Source: Litorimonas sp963972195
GTDB lineage: Bacteria > Pseudomonadota > Alphaproteobacteria > Caulobacterales > Maricaulaceae
DNA length: 55,759 bases
Assembly (NCBI GenBank): GCA_963972195.1
Contig: CAXATH010000014.1
Span: forward strand, 1 to 55,759
Direction: 5' to 3'
Below are positions 24,579 to 32,489 of the stretch, in pieces. The first letter of the stretch is position 1; the number at the start of each line of letters is the position of its first letter. The translations under genes were made by a program, and so were the position numbers. The notes below the pieces were generated by a model, which saw only the letters and a list, made by a program, of their open reading frames with translations, ran no database searches and was not told the DNA's origin.

Positions 24579-24791
24579 ATGTCGGGAACGGTTATAAATG
24601 AAAATCTTTCTCGAGGTTTGACAATCATTTTGTCGTCGCTTTTACTGACTGGCTGCGCTTCTCTTTTTGACCCCAAACCGGATAAATCTCCCGATCCGTA
24701 TGAGGATGAAACTTCTCGAATGGAACGGTATGTGGATTGCCTGAGGGATAAAGACCGCGAAGTTGAGGACCCTCCTTGCCTATTGAAATAA
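24579..24791 (+). CDS. Small lipoprotein
   Basis: This is a 70-residue protein starting with ATG at 24579, one base after the tag stop. A hydrophobic stretch (L-T-I-I-L-S-S-L-L-L) ends in the lipobox L-T-G-C-A-S, with lipidated Cys near residue 22. The remaining 48 residues are charged, with a D-P-K-P-D-K-S-P-D-P linker and two cysteines in the last 20 residues. No family was recognised. The frame is open upstream inside tag but the leader argues for this start. Confidence 0.7.
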   Translation: MSGTVINENLSRGLTIILSSLLLTGCASLFDPKPDKSPDPYEDETSRMERYVDCLRDKDREVEDPPCLLK

Positions 24792-24911
24792 AAGCGTATT
24801 GAAAAAGGTAAGTATTCACGAGGGGAAATGTTCTGCCTCTTAGCCCTTGAATTACATGCGCGGAACGTTGCATAGCTATGTGATAAATAAAAACCTACAA
24901 AGGGTTATGGT

Positions 24912-26057
24912 ATGAAAGCCGTTATCAGTTCGACAGGTCTCTGGACGCCGGAAAAATCAATTTCAAATGAAGAGCTGGTCGAAAGCTTTAATGCCTATGT
25001 CGATAAGTGGAATGCGGAAAACGCTACAGCGATTGAAGCAGGCGAGCTTGACGCACTGACTTATTCCAACGCAGAGTTCATAGAAAAAGCCTCCGGCGTT
25101 AAATCGCGCTACGTGATTTCCAAAGACCCAATTCTTGATCCCGAGATTATGGCGCCGCGTATTCCGGCCCGTCCGAATGAAGAGCCCTCTATTCTGGCCG
25201 AAATAGCCGCGAAAGCCGCGCAGCAGGCTCTGGATGCGGTGGGGCGGAGCGCAGAGGATGTCGGCGCTGTCATCGTCGCCTGCTCCAACCTGCAACGCGG
25301 ATATCCGGCTATCGCCGTTGAAGTACAATCTATTTTGGGAACGTCCGGGTTTGCATTCGATATGAATGTGGCTTGCTCTTCTGCCACTTTCGGTCTTGAA
25401 ACAGCGCGCGGCCTGATTTTCGGAGGGCAGGCCAAATCCGTTTTAGTCGTCAATCCCGAAATCTGCACAGCCCATCTGAATTTCAAAGACCGGGACGCGC
25501 ATTTTATTTTCGGTGACGTTGCGACAGCGCTTTTAGTTGAATCCGACGACGTGGCCCCTGCGGAGCATTGGGAAATTATTGGCTCGAAATTAGTGACACA
25601 ATTTTCCAATAATATTCGTAACAATTTCGGTTTTCTCAACACGGCCGCACCGGAGGATGACGGGCTCCACGGCCAACGGGGCCGCAAAGGTCTGACGGAT
25701 AAACTTTTCGTTCAAAATGGACGCAGCGTTTTTAAAGAAGTCGTGCCACTTGTCGCAAAAATGATTACGCAAGAATGTGAAGTCAACGGAATTGATCCGC
25801 ATGATTTGAAACGCATGTGGCTACATCAAGCCAACCTCAACATGAATGTTCTGATCGCCAAAAAGGTGCTCGGCAAAGATGTCGAAATAGAGCAAGCGCC
25901 TGTCGTTTTGGATGAATACGCCAATACCAGTTCCGCCGGATCAATCATCGCTTTCCATAAATATAGCGAAGACTTCAAAGCCGGCGATACAGGCCTGATC
26001 TGCAGTTTTGGCGCAGGTTATTCCGCAGGGGCTATATTTGTGCGGAAGGTGGCGTGA
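24912..26057 (+). CDS. Beta-ketoacyl-ACP synthase III (FabH-like)
   Basis: This 381-residue thiolase-fold enzyme has the catalytic Cys at C155 (N-V-A-C-S-S-A), the His in L-H-Q-A-N and the Asn in Y-A-N-T-S-S-A. It is longer than E. coli FabH (317) because of an insert in the first 100 residues. From memory it resembles the Pseudomonas PA3286-type KAS III, which uses longer acyl-CoA starters, more than housekeeping FabH; this was not checked. It overlaps the next gene by four bases (GTGA). Confidence 0.88.
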   Translation: MKAVISSTGLWTPEKSISNEELVESFNAYVDKWNAENATAIEAGELDALTYSNAEFIEKASGVKSRYVISKDPILDPEIMAPRIPARPNEEPSILAEIAAKAAQQALDAVGRSAEDVGAVIVACSNLQRGYPAIAVEVQSILGTSGFAFDMNVACSSATFGLETARGLIFGGQAKSVLVVNPEICTAHLNFKDRDAHFIFGDVATALLVESDDVAPAEHWEIIGSKLVTQFSNNIRNNFGFLNTAAPEDDGLHGQRGRKGLTDKLFVQNGRSVFKEVVPLVAKMITQECEVNGIDPHDLKRMWLHQANLNMNVLIAKKVLGKDVEIEQAPVVLDEYANTSSAGSIIAFHKYSEDFKAGDTGLICSFGAGYSAGAIFVRKVA

Positions 26058-26656
26058 CGAAGGCTACCCCTCCGAAACGCGCCTGGCAAAGAATGCTTTC
26101 GGGTCGGCGTTTAGACCTGCTCAATCCTTCTCCGTTTGATATAGAGATCGAAGATATCGCGCGCGGCTTGGCGCGAGTTGCCCGTTGGAACGGACAAACG
26201 ACAGGTTACAATGCCTTTTCAGTCGCCGAACACAGCGTCATAGTCGAAAAATTGCTGACGGAAGTTTATCCCGAATCCCCACCGGATCATTGCCTGACCG
26301 CCCTTCTGCATGACGCAGCAGAATACGTCATTGGGGATATGATAAGTCCATTTAAAAACGCCCTCGGATTGGATTACAAATCTTTTGAGTCCCGTTTGGA
26401 AGAGGCCATCCATCTTCGATTTGGCCTTCCGGCAAAAATGCCGGCAGCTCTGAAAAAACGGATCAAACGCTGTGATATTTACTGCGCTTGGTTTGAGGCT
26501 ACGCAAATCGCCGGATTCGAAAAGGACGAAGCCAACACACTTTTCAAGCGCCCTCCAAAAGGTCTTAGCTTGACCCTTTCGCCCTTACCCGTCAGAGAGG
26601 CTGAACAGGCATTTCTCAAGCGTTTTGAGGAACTCTCAAACAAGACAACACGTTAG
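26054..26656 (+). CDS. HD-domain phosphohydrolase (YfbR-like)
   Basis: This is a protein of 200 residues with a GTG start. The metal-binding motif is H (V-A-E-H-S), H-D (L-L-H-D-A-A-E), and a later D (R-C-D-I-Y). With Y-V-I-G-D-M-I-S-P-F-K this matches HD proteins related to 5'-deoxynucleotidase YfbR, which hydrolyse dNMPs. The N-terminal 40 residues (R-A-W-Q-R-M-L-S-G-R-R-L-D-L-L-N-P) precede the domain and are typical of the alphaproteobacterial subgroup. It is co-transcribed with the KAS III gene. Confidence 0.85.
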   Translation: MTKATPPKRAWQRMLSGRRLDLLNPSPFDIEIEDIARGLARVARWNGQTTGYNAFSVAEHSVIVEKLLTEVYPESPPDHCLTALLHDAAEYVIGDMISPFKNALGLDYKSFESRLEEAIHLRFGLPAKMPAALKKRIKRCDIYCAWFEATQIAGFEKDEANTLFKRPPKGLSLTLSPLPVREAEQAFLKRFEELSNKTTR

Positions 26657-26662
26657 ATCATT

Positions 26663-26950
26663 ATGCGCAGACTCATTAATACGCTTACAATTATCGGTAT
26701 CGCTCTCGCAATCTTTGCCATTGCTTATCTGCTTTTCGGCCAGACAACCGGCCTATTTGTGGAAGACTCAACAACGAAAATGGCGTTGCAGCTCATGGCG
26801 ATGACAGGCGCATTAGTGGCGCTCATTTTTGGCTTTATCGGACGTTTTATGGACCGCAGAGCTCCGCTCCCGGTCTCCCGCGTCAGTAATCTTGGTATCT
26901 TTCTGGGCTTTGTGGGCGGCCTTATCGTGCTTGCCCTCCCATATCTGTAA
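26663..26950 (+). CDS. Small membrane protein of unknown function
   Basis: This 95-residue protein has three predicted membrane segments, at about residues 8-28, 42-63 and 74-94. A short conserved-looking R-F-M-D-R-R-A lies between the second and third. It starts 6 bp after the HD gene stop and is probably the last gene of that run. I did not recognise a family. Confidence 0.65.
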   Translation: MRRLINTLTIIGIALAIFAIAYLLFGQTTGLFVEDSTTKMALQLMAMTGALVALIFGFIGRFMDRRAPLPVSRVSNLGIFLGFVGGLIVLALPYL

Positions 26951-27037
26951 AGGGATTTAATACCAGGAATTCAATAGCATCGCTGGTGCCACGTCCTTAT
27001 ATACGTCATAGAACATTTTTAGGAGGTCAGCAGGACT

Positions 27038-28198
27038 ATGGGCAAAGAACTCGTCAATTGGGAAAATGGTCGTTGGATCGGCCAAACGCTTGAGGTCGAG
27101 AACGGCGTTTGTGCCGTGCCGGATGTGCCTGGAAAAGATCTGCCGTATGATGACGAGGTCAAGGCAGCAACGGACCACCTTTATGAACAAGTCAGCGACT
27201 TTATCCCCGAATTTGAATGGCCGGCTTATGCCCCGCTTGTTCACGCTATCAACAAGCTGAAAAAAGAAAAAAACGCGGTTATTCTTGCTCATAATTACAT
27301 GACCCCGGATATTTTTGGCTTAGTCGGGGATTATCGCGGCGACAGCTTGGGCCTCGCCATAGAAGCCACTAAAACAGATGCCGATATGATTATTCAGGGC
27401 GGCGTTCACTTTATGGCTGAGACGTCTAAGATTCTTTGTCCGGATAAAAAAGTCTTTATCCCCTCCATGCGCGCGGGATGCTCCCTCGCTTCTTCCATAA
27501 CAGGTGAAGACGTAAAACTTATCAAAGAGCGCTACCCCGGAATTCCGGTCGTAACCTATGTAAATACCTCTGCGGATGTGAAAGCAGAGAGCGATATTTG
27601 CTGCACGTCCTCAAACGCCGTCGCGATTGTCGAACATATTGCTGCAGAACGCGGCGTAAACAAAGTCATTATGATACCCGATGAGTTTCTGGCGAAGAAT
27701 GTGGCCAAGCAAACCAAGATTGAGGTCATAGCCTGGCATGGACGCTGCGAGGTTCACGCGCGCTTTTCTGCTCAAGACGTACGCGAAATGCGAGAATCCA
27801 ATCCAGGCGTGACCGTTCTCGCCCATCCCGAATGTCCGCCCGAAGTGGTCGCCGAATCTGATTTTACAGGCTCGACCAAAGCGATGAGCGATTACGTGTC
27901 TGATAAGCGCCCGAGAAATGTTATTCTTCTGACAGAATGCTCCATGTCGGATAATGTAGCGATGGCAAACCCTGACACGGATTTTGTCCGGCCGTGTAAC
28001 CTCTGCCCGCACATGAAGCGCATCACATTGGAAAATATGTATCAGTGTCTTCGCGACGAAACCAATGAAGTGCTTGTCCCCGAAGACATGCGCGTCAAAG
28101 CCTATGACGCCGTAATGCGGATGATAAATGTAAAGTTTGACCCTATCAAAGGCCATTTCGATCCCACCCTACCCGAAGAAAATGTGAAAGTGATATAG
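27038..28198 (+). CDS. nadA: Quinolinate synthase A
   Basis: This enzyme condenses iminoaspartate with dihydroxyacetone phosphate to quinolinate for NAD synthesis, using a [4Fe-4S] cluster. Of 386 residues, the cluster-type cysteines appear in K-I-L-C-P-D-K, D-I-C-C-T-S-S-N-A and P-C-N-L-C-P-H-M-K. A-H-N-Y-M-T-P and D-S-L-G-L-A near residues 85-110 are substrate-site motifs. It has a strong AGGAGG ribosome site, and a short dyad (ACCAG / CTGGT) upstream at 26963-26988. It is followed by nadB after three bases. Confidence 0.96.
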   Translation: MGKELVNWENGRWIGQTLEVENGVCAVPDVPGKDLPYDDEVKAATDHLYEQVSDFIPEFEWPAYAPLVHAINKLKKEKNAVILAHNYMTPDIFGLVGDYRGDSLGLAIEATKTDADMIIQGGVHFMAETSKILCPDKKVFIPSMRAGCSLASSITGEDVKLIKERYPGIPVVTYVNTSADVKAESDICCTSSNAVAIVEHIAAERGVNKVIMIPDEFLAKNVAKQTKIEVIAWHGRCEVHARFSAQDVREMRESNPGVTVLAHPECPPEVVAESDFTGSTKAMSDYVSDKRPRNVILLTECSMSDNVAMANPDTDFVRPCNLCPHMKRITLENMYQCLRDETNEVLVPEDMRVKAYDAVMRMINVKFDPIKGHFDPTLPEENVKVI

Positions 28199-28201
28199 GG
28201 T

Positions 28202-29725
28202 TTGTCGGTATCCCTCGACACGAAACGCCTGCCGCCGGGCGCAGTCCTTGTCGTGGGCGCGGGTCTGGCGGGATTGTATCTTGCTTTAAAGCTCGCCCCG
28301 CGGCCCGTCTTCGTTCTGACCTCGCGCCGCTCTACGGTCGGGGCGGCGTCCGCTTGGGCGCAGGGCGGTATCGCTGCTGCGCTTTCACCGGATGACACGC
28401 CGGAAAGCCACGCCGCCGATACCATTGCGGCCGGAGACGGATTAGTTGACCCGATCATCGCCAAAATCCTGTCCGAAGAGGGCCCTGCGCGGGTACACGA
28501 CCTAGCCGAAATGGGCGTTCCCTTTGACCGGGACGACCAAGGGCGGCTCTATCTTTCACTGGAAGCAGCTCATTCCATGCCGCGTGTCGCCCGCGTAAAA
28601 GGCGATACAGCCGGCCGCGAAATCATCAATATCATGGTCAAAAAGGTTCAAACCGCCGATCATATTACGGGCCTAATCGGGTGGCGCGCAGAGAGCCTCT
28701 TAACGGACGGATATGGCGGCATTGCGGGCGCTCTTGCGCGCCGCGACGACGGCGCTTTACTTGGAATTGAAGCCGATATTACCGTTATGGCGACGGGCGG
28801 AATTGGCGGATTATTCTCGGTTACGACCAACCCCAGAACCGCTCGCGGCGACGCGCTTGGTATGGCGGCGGTTGTCGGGGCGAAGATGCGCGATATGGAA
28901 TTTGTCCAGTTCCACCCCACCGCTATTGATGTGGGACGCGATCCGGCCCCACTGGCCACAGAGGCCTTACGCGGAGAAGGCGCAACCCTGACTAATTCCG
29001 ACGGCGTGCGGTTTATGCACCGTTATCATGAACAAGGTGAACTCGCCCCCAGAGACGATGTCGCCCGGGCAATTTTCGCAGAAATACAAGCGGGTCGACA
29101 GCCTTTTCTGGATTGCCGGGAGGCCATCGGAACGCATTTCGACAAAGATTTCCCGACGGTTTTTGAAAGCTGTATGAAAGCCGGAATTGATCCGCGCACG
29201 CAGCTTATTCCTGTGTCACCTGCCGTCCACTACCATATGGGCGGCTTGGCAACGAACAGTGTGGGGCAAACCAGTCTCGACGGATTATTTGCTATTGGGG
29301 AGTGTAGCGCAACTGGTCTTCACGGTGCCAATCGTTTGGCGAGCAATTCCCTGCTTGAGGCCATTGTATTTGGCGGGCGTGCCGCGGCGCATATAAATAA
29401 TATGCAAATATCCCCGAAGCGGGCCACGACTATTCGATCCCAGCCCTGGCTGTCCATGACGAAGGGGGTCAGCGAGGGCTTGCGCCAGGCCATGACGTTG
29501 AAATGCGGTGTCAGGCGTAATGCGAATGATCTGAATGAGCTTATCAGTTATATTGATGAATTAATTTCCCAAGTCGGAAGGGCTAATCCGCTCGTTACGT
29601 CCCGCATTATTGCGGCGGCCGCACTCGCCCGCGAAGAAAGCCGCGGCGGACATTTCCGCGACGACTTCCCTGAAATGAAAGAGCCAGCGCGCTCTTCCTT
29701 TTTGACGTATGATTATCTTTATTAG
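28202..29725 (+). CDS. nadB: L-aspartate oxidase
   Basis: This FAD enzyme oxidises aspartate to iminoaspartate, which NadA uses at once. The start is TTG at 28202. The 507 residues open with the dinucleotide-binding V-V-G-A-G-L-A-G-L-Y. S-A-W-A-Q-G-G-I-A-A-A, the active-site H-P-T-A and L-A-T-E-A-L-R-G-E-G, and G-L-H-G-A-N-R-L-A-S-N-S-L-L-E are all classical for NadB and succinate-dehydrogenase flavoproteins. The third pathway gene, nadC, is not here. Its last four bases overlap the convergent DUF2807 gene. Confidence 0.95.
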   Translation: MSVSLDTKRLPPGAVLVVGAGLAGLYLALKLAPRPVFVLTSRRSTVGAASAWAQGGIAAALSPDDTPESHAADTIAAGDGLVDPIIAKILSEEGPARVHDLAEMGVPFDRDDQGRLYLSLEAAHSMPRVARVKGDTAGREIINIMVKKVQTADHITGLIGWRAESLLTDGYGGIAGALARRDDGALLGIEADITVMATGGIGGLFSVTTNPRTARGDALGMAAVVGAKMRDMEFVQFHPTAIDVGRDPAPLATEALRGEGATLTNSDGVRFMHRYHEQGELAPRDDVARAIFAEIQAGRQPFLDCREAIGTHFDKDFPTVFESCMKAGIDPRTQLIPVSPAVHYHMGGLATNSVGQTSLDGLFAIGECSATGLHGANRLASNSLLEAIVFGGRAAAHINNMQISPKRATTIRSQPWLSMTKGVSEGLRQAMTLKCGVRRNANDLNELISYIDELISQVGRANPLVTSRIIAAAALAREESRGGHFRDDFPEMKEPARSSFLTYDYLY

Positions 29726-30435
29726 CGGATATCAATGGAGGACATAAAGCCCTTGTCTTTCTTCACGTTTTTAGGTTTACCAAAAACATCTATACTCCCC
29801 ATTCCGGATATATCGGCATCAATGCTTTCCGAAGCAAAAACACTGGCAGACCCCATGCCCGACATATCAATTCGGACATCTTCACATTCCAGGTCACTAG
29901 CGTCCAAGTCTCCCATACCGGCAAAATCGGCATCGAATTTTCCACATTTACCAGATAGCTCCATTGAGCCTAGTCCGGCAAATTCCACCTCAAATTCATC
30001 ACTACTTATCCCGTAGACTTCACCGTTTCCGATGCCTGTTATCTCTAAACCGCTTAGGGATGGAAGGGTAATTGTAATATCAATACCCCTATTGTTTTTT
30101 CCTCTCCAAGATCGTTTTTTCTCGTCTTCGTCATTCTCGAGATAAAGCGTATCATCATCGACATAGACTCTTACGTTAGACATGTACCGTTCTTCACCCG
30201 ACATATTGATTGTGTAATCAGGCTCGCCAACGCTTACATCCATATTATAGACGCCGACGACAGAAATTTTGTCGAAATCCCGATAATCAAAACTCTGTTC
30301 AATGCGTTTTTTACTTTCATTTTCATCGTGATCTGGGTGAGCCTGCGCGGTGAATGAAGTTCCCGTGGCACCGGCAACAACTATCAAAGACGCAAAAATG
30401 GCTTTTAATCGTTTCTTATTCTGCATGTGGGTCAT
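29722..30435 (-). CDS. Exported GIN-domain (DUF2807) protein
   Basis: This 237-residue protein begins with a signal peptide ending in A-Q-A before H-P-D-H. The mature part is a right-handed beta-helix-like GIN domain with regular G-L/M-G-S/D repeats (about every 20 residues: G-I-G-N-G, G-L-G-S, G-M-G-D, G-M-G-S, G-M-G-S). The N-terminal half begins F-D-K-I-S-V-V-G-V-Y as is usual. It is secreted to the periplasm or the surface; function in this family is not established. It has a good AAGGAGAG ribosome site, and the promoter is flanked by two similar palindromes (see operators). Confidence 0.85.
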   Translation of the reverse strand: MTHMQNKKRLKAIFASLIVVAGATGTSFTAQAHPDHDENESKKRIEQSFDYRDFDKISVVGVYNMDVSVGEPDYTINMSGEERYMSNVRVYVDDDTLYLENDEDEKKRSWRGKNNRGIDITITLPSLSGLEITGIGNGEVYGISSDEFEVEFAGLGSMELSGKCGKFDADFAGMGDLDASDLECEDVRIDMSGMGSASVFASESIDADISGMGSIDVFGKPKNVKKDKGFMSSIDIR

Positions 30436-30447
30436 GATACTCTCCTT

Positions 30448-30464
30448 TTATTGTTTTTCGATAA
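30448..30464. promoter_or_regulatory. Palindromic operator 1 (DUF2807 promoter)
   Basis: TTATTG, five T's, CGATAA form a dyad with one mismatch. It overlaps the predicted -10 of the DUF2807 gene and lies about 13 bp before its ATG. A near-identical copy is centred 43 bp away. Confidence 0.5.
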
Positions 30465-30486
30465 TACATATGGAGGGAAATGTCAA
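30464..30486 (-). promoter_or_regulatory. Predicted promoter of the DUF2807 gene
   Basis: On the minus strand a perfect TTGACA (30481-30486) is followed 17 bases later by TATCGA at 30458-30463 as -10. The -10 is weak, but the -35 is perfect and both palindromes flank it. Confidence 0.45.
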
Positions 30487-30490
30487 TTTT

Positions 30491-30507
30491 TTATTGAAAA
30501 ACAATAA
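30491..30507. promoter_or_regulatory. Palindromic operator 2
   Basis: TTATTG, AAAAA, CAATAA is a perfect 6-bp dyad. It lies four bases upstream of the DUF2807 -35 and about 100 bp upstream of the SIMPL gene start. The two copies are the inverse of each other with 16 of 17 positions matching. Confidence 0.5.
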
Positions 30508-30559
30508 ACTTTAATGCTCAAAGTAAAATTTATGACTTAATTTAGACAGAATTTCAGCA

Positions 30560-30587
30560 TTGATTTGCGCCGCAACCCCGACATAAT
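30560..30587 (+). promoter_or_regulatory. Predicted promoter of the SIMPL gene
   Basis: TTGATT (30560-30565), 16 bases, CATAAT (30582-30587) fit a sigma-70 promoter, 24 bp before the ATG and upstream of an AAAGGAG ribosome site. Confidence 0.4.
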
Positions 30588-30610
30588 GGCTTAAAAATAA
30601 AGGAGATTTT

Positions 30611-31333
30611 ATGCGTTTATTGGTACTCAGTTCCGTCGCCGCTTTAGGCTTTGCGGCCTGCACCCCTGCCCCTGTCACACAAGTGGGCCCCTCAAGTAAC
30701 CGAATCTCGAGCCTTGATGTCAGCGCCACAGGAGATGTCTCCACTGCGCCGGATCGCGCCACAGTAAGCGCAGGTGTCGTCACCGAAGGGAAGACGGCGC
30801 GCGAAGCCATGATGGCCAATGCCACGAAAATGAATTCTGTTTTCGAAGAGTTGATCGCCGCCGGAATCGAAGAGAAAAACATCCAGACCAGTCAACTGTC
30901 CCTCCAGCCGCGTTATAATTATCAAGATCGCCAAACACCCACAATCGACGGATATGAAGCCCGCAACAATGTTTCAGCCAAAAGCGAAGACATACAGTCC
31001 GTCGGCGCTATGCTGGACGCTCTCGTCAAAGCCGGAGTGAACAATATTGGCGGGATTGAATTCTCAGTGGATAACCCAGACGAAGCCTTAGGCAGTGCCA
31101 GAGAAATGGCGATCAAAAAGGCGAAGGTTAAAGCGCAAGGCATGGCAGAGGCTGCGGGCGTGAAACTTGGGCCACTGCTCAATATGAGCGAATCCAACGC
31201 GGGCAATCCGCCGCGCCCCATGATGCAAGCGCGTTATGCCAGCGATTCTCTAGAAAGTGCGCCGACGCCTATTGCAGGCGGCGAGCAATCTCTTCGAGTG
31301 ACCGTTAATCTAAGCTACGCAATTGAGCCATAA
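30611..31333 (+). CDS. SIMPL-domain (DUF541) lipoprotein
   Basis: This 240-residue exported lipoprotein has a leader ending in F-A-A-C (Cys near residue 17). The mature part is a SIMPL domain: V-S-A-T-G-D-V-S-T-A-P-D-R-A-T-V-S-A-G at the start, then N-I-Q-T-S-Q-L-S-L-Q-P and a region ending in A-I-K-K-A-K-V-K-A-Q-G-M-A-E-A-A-G, all usual in the family. Relatives include the E. coli periplasmic YggE and a human signalling protein; the bacterial role is tied to oxidative stress in some cases. It is a single gene ended by a UUCG hairpin. Confidence 0.88.
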   Translation: MRLLVLSSVAALGFAACTPAPVTQVGPSSNRISSLDVSATGDVSTAPDRATVSAGVVTEGKTAREAMMANATKMNSVFEELIAAGIEEKNIQTSQLSLQPRYNYQDRQTPTIDGYEARNNVSAKSEDIQSVGAMLDALVKAGVNNIGGIEFSVDNPDEALGSAREMAIKKAKVKAQGMAEAAGVKLGPLLNMSESNAGNPPRPMMQARYASDSLESAPTPIAGGEQSLRVTVNLSYAIEP

Positions 31334-31360
31334 AAAAACGGGGCTTCGGCCCCGCTTTAA
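31334..31360. terminator. UUCG-loop terminator between SIMPL and panD genes
   Basis: CGGGGC (31339-31344), TTCG, GCCCCG (31349-31354), with an A-run before and T-rich sequence after. The 6-bp G/C stem with a stable tetraloop can stop transcription of both convergent genes; the T-run is better on the minus strand (panD). Confidence 0.8.
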
Positions 31361-31380
31361 ATTGCGCTTTCACTTAAAAC

Positions 31381-31743
31381 CTAATGGACGGGCGGAATAA
31401 TCACGTCATTATTTTCGTCCAGAAGAACCACATCCGGCGCGTAATTTCGCGCCTTTTCTGCTTCCATCTGGCAGTAAGAGATAATAATAATCTTATCGCC
31501 GATTTGAACTCGCCGCGCCGCTGCGCCGTTCAAACCGAACGTCTTGGAGCCCCTAGGGGCGGTAATGGCGTAGGTCGTAAATCGCTCCCCATTGGTAATA
31601 TTCAGAATGTCCACTTGTTCATTTGGCAGGATTCCGGAGCGCTCCAAGAGGTCCTGGTCAATTGAAATAGATCCTTCGTAATGCAGATCGGCTTGCGTCA
31701 CCGTCGCGCGGTGAATCTTGCCTTTCATCATTGTTAGAAGCAT
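31381..31743 (-). CDS. panD: Aspartate 1-decarboxylase
   Basis: This enzyme makes beta-alanine from aspartate for pantothenate. It is a self-processing pyruvoyl enzyme of 120 residues. The cleavage site is G24-S25 in Y-E-G-S, with K9 and the Y-x-I/F motif conserved. That numbering confirms the ATG at 31743, which follows AAGGAGAG; the frame is open seven codons further. C-terminal N-x-N-x-V-I-P is usual. No other pan genes are near. Confidence 0.95.
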   Translation of the reverse strand: MLLTMMKGKIHRATVTQADLHYEGSISIDQDLLERSGILPNEQVDILNITNGERFTTYAITAPRGSKTFGLNGAAARRVQIGDKIIIISYCQMEAEKARNYAPDVVLLDENNDVIIPPVH

Positions 31744-31887
31744 AGCGCTCTCCTTTGTCTTCACGCCCTATATAGGGATGACAGGAGCATTACAAAAGGT
31801 GAAGGCACAAAAATGCAAGTCTGCCCTGACATTTGCGAGAAGCGTCAGGCCCTTGGGAGCGGACGAAAATTGAATTAAAGAGCGCTT

Positions 31888-32382
31888 ATGACTCAGGAAA
31901 TTGCAATATTGATTACTGGCGGCACGATGGACAAGGTCCATGATACCCAGACGGAAGGTCTCATTTTTGACCCAAATGGGAAGACGAGAATTGGGGCTAT
32001 TTTGAAACAGGGCCGGAGCCGTTCTGTGCGGCGGCAGATCCTCTTTCAAATAGACAGTCTGGAAATGAACGACGCCCATCGGGACCAAATATTAGAAGCC
32101 ATCAAAAGCGCGCCCGAAAACCAAATTATCGTGACCCACGGCACAGGAACCATGGAACTGACGGCGCAGTTCTTGGAAGGCAAGGTGGAACATAAGACGG
32201 TTATTCTGACAGGCGCCATGCGGCCGCAGTCTCTTGGACGGTCTGATGCAGGGTTCAATGTTGGCGGCGCCATGATCGCTGCTCAAACGCTTTCGCCCGG
32301 AGTTTACGGGGTTATGAATGGCCGAGTTTTCAAAGCGCAGGAGCTTCACAAAAATACCGAGACAGGGCGGTTCGACGATTGA
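31888..32382 (+). CDS. Short asparaginase-like protein (N-terminal domain only)
   Basis: This 164-residue protein corresponds to the N-terminal half of type I/II L-asparaginases. The two catalytic threonines are present, in I-T-G-G-T-M (residue 13) and V-T-H-G-T-G-T-M-E. The F-K-A segment and the usual C-terminal domain of about 120 residues are absent. Stand-alone N-domain forms are widespread in proteobacteria, so it is probably intact; it ends in a clean stop. Whether it deamidates asparagine or another substrate is not known. Confidence 0.82.
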   Translation: MTQEIAILITGGTMDKVHDTQTEGLIFDPNGKTRIGAILKQGRSRSVRRQILFQIDSLEMNDAHRDQILEAIKSAPENQIIVTHGTGTMELTAQFLEGKVEHKTVILTGAMRPQSLGRSDAGFNVGGAMIAAQTLSPGVYGVMNGRVFKAQELHKNTETGRFDD

Positions 32383-32489
32383 CCAGTGAACATTACAAAA
32401 AGGCAATACATCACGCCGCCTTACTTATCGACATGCGGGTAGCCATAGCGTAATTTGAAATAATATTTCGTTTTTCAGAAAGACTTCAC

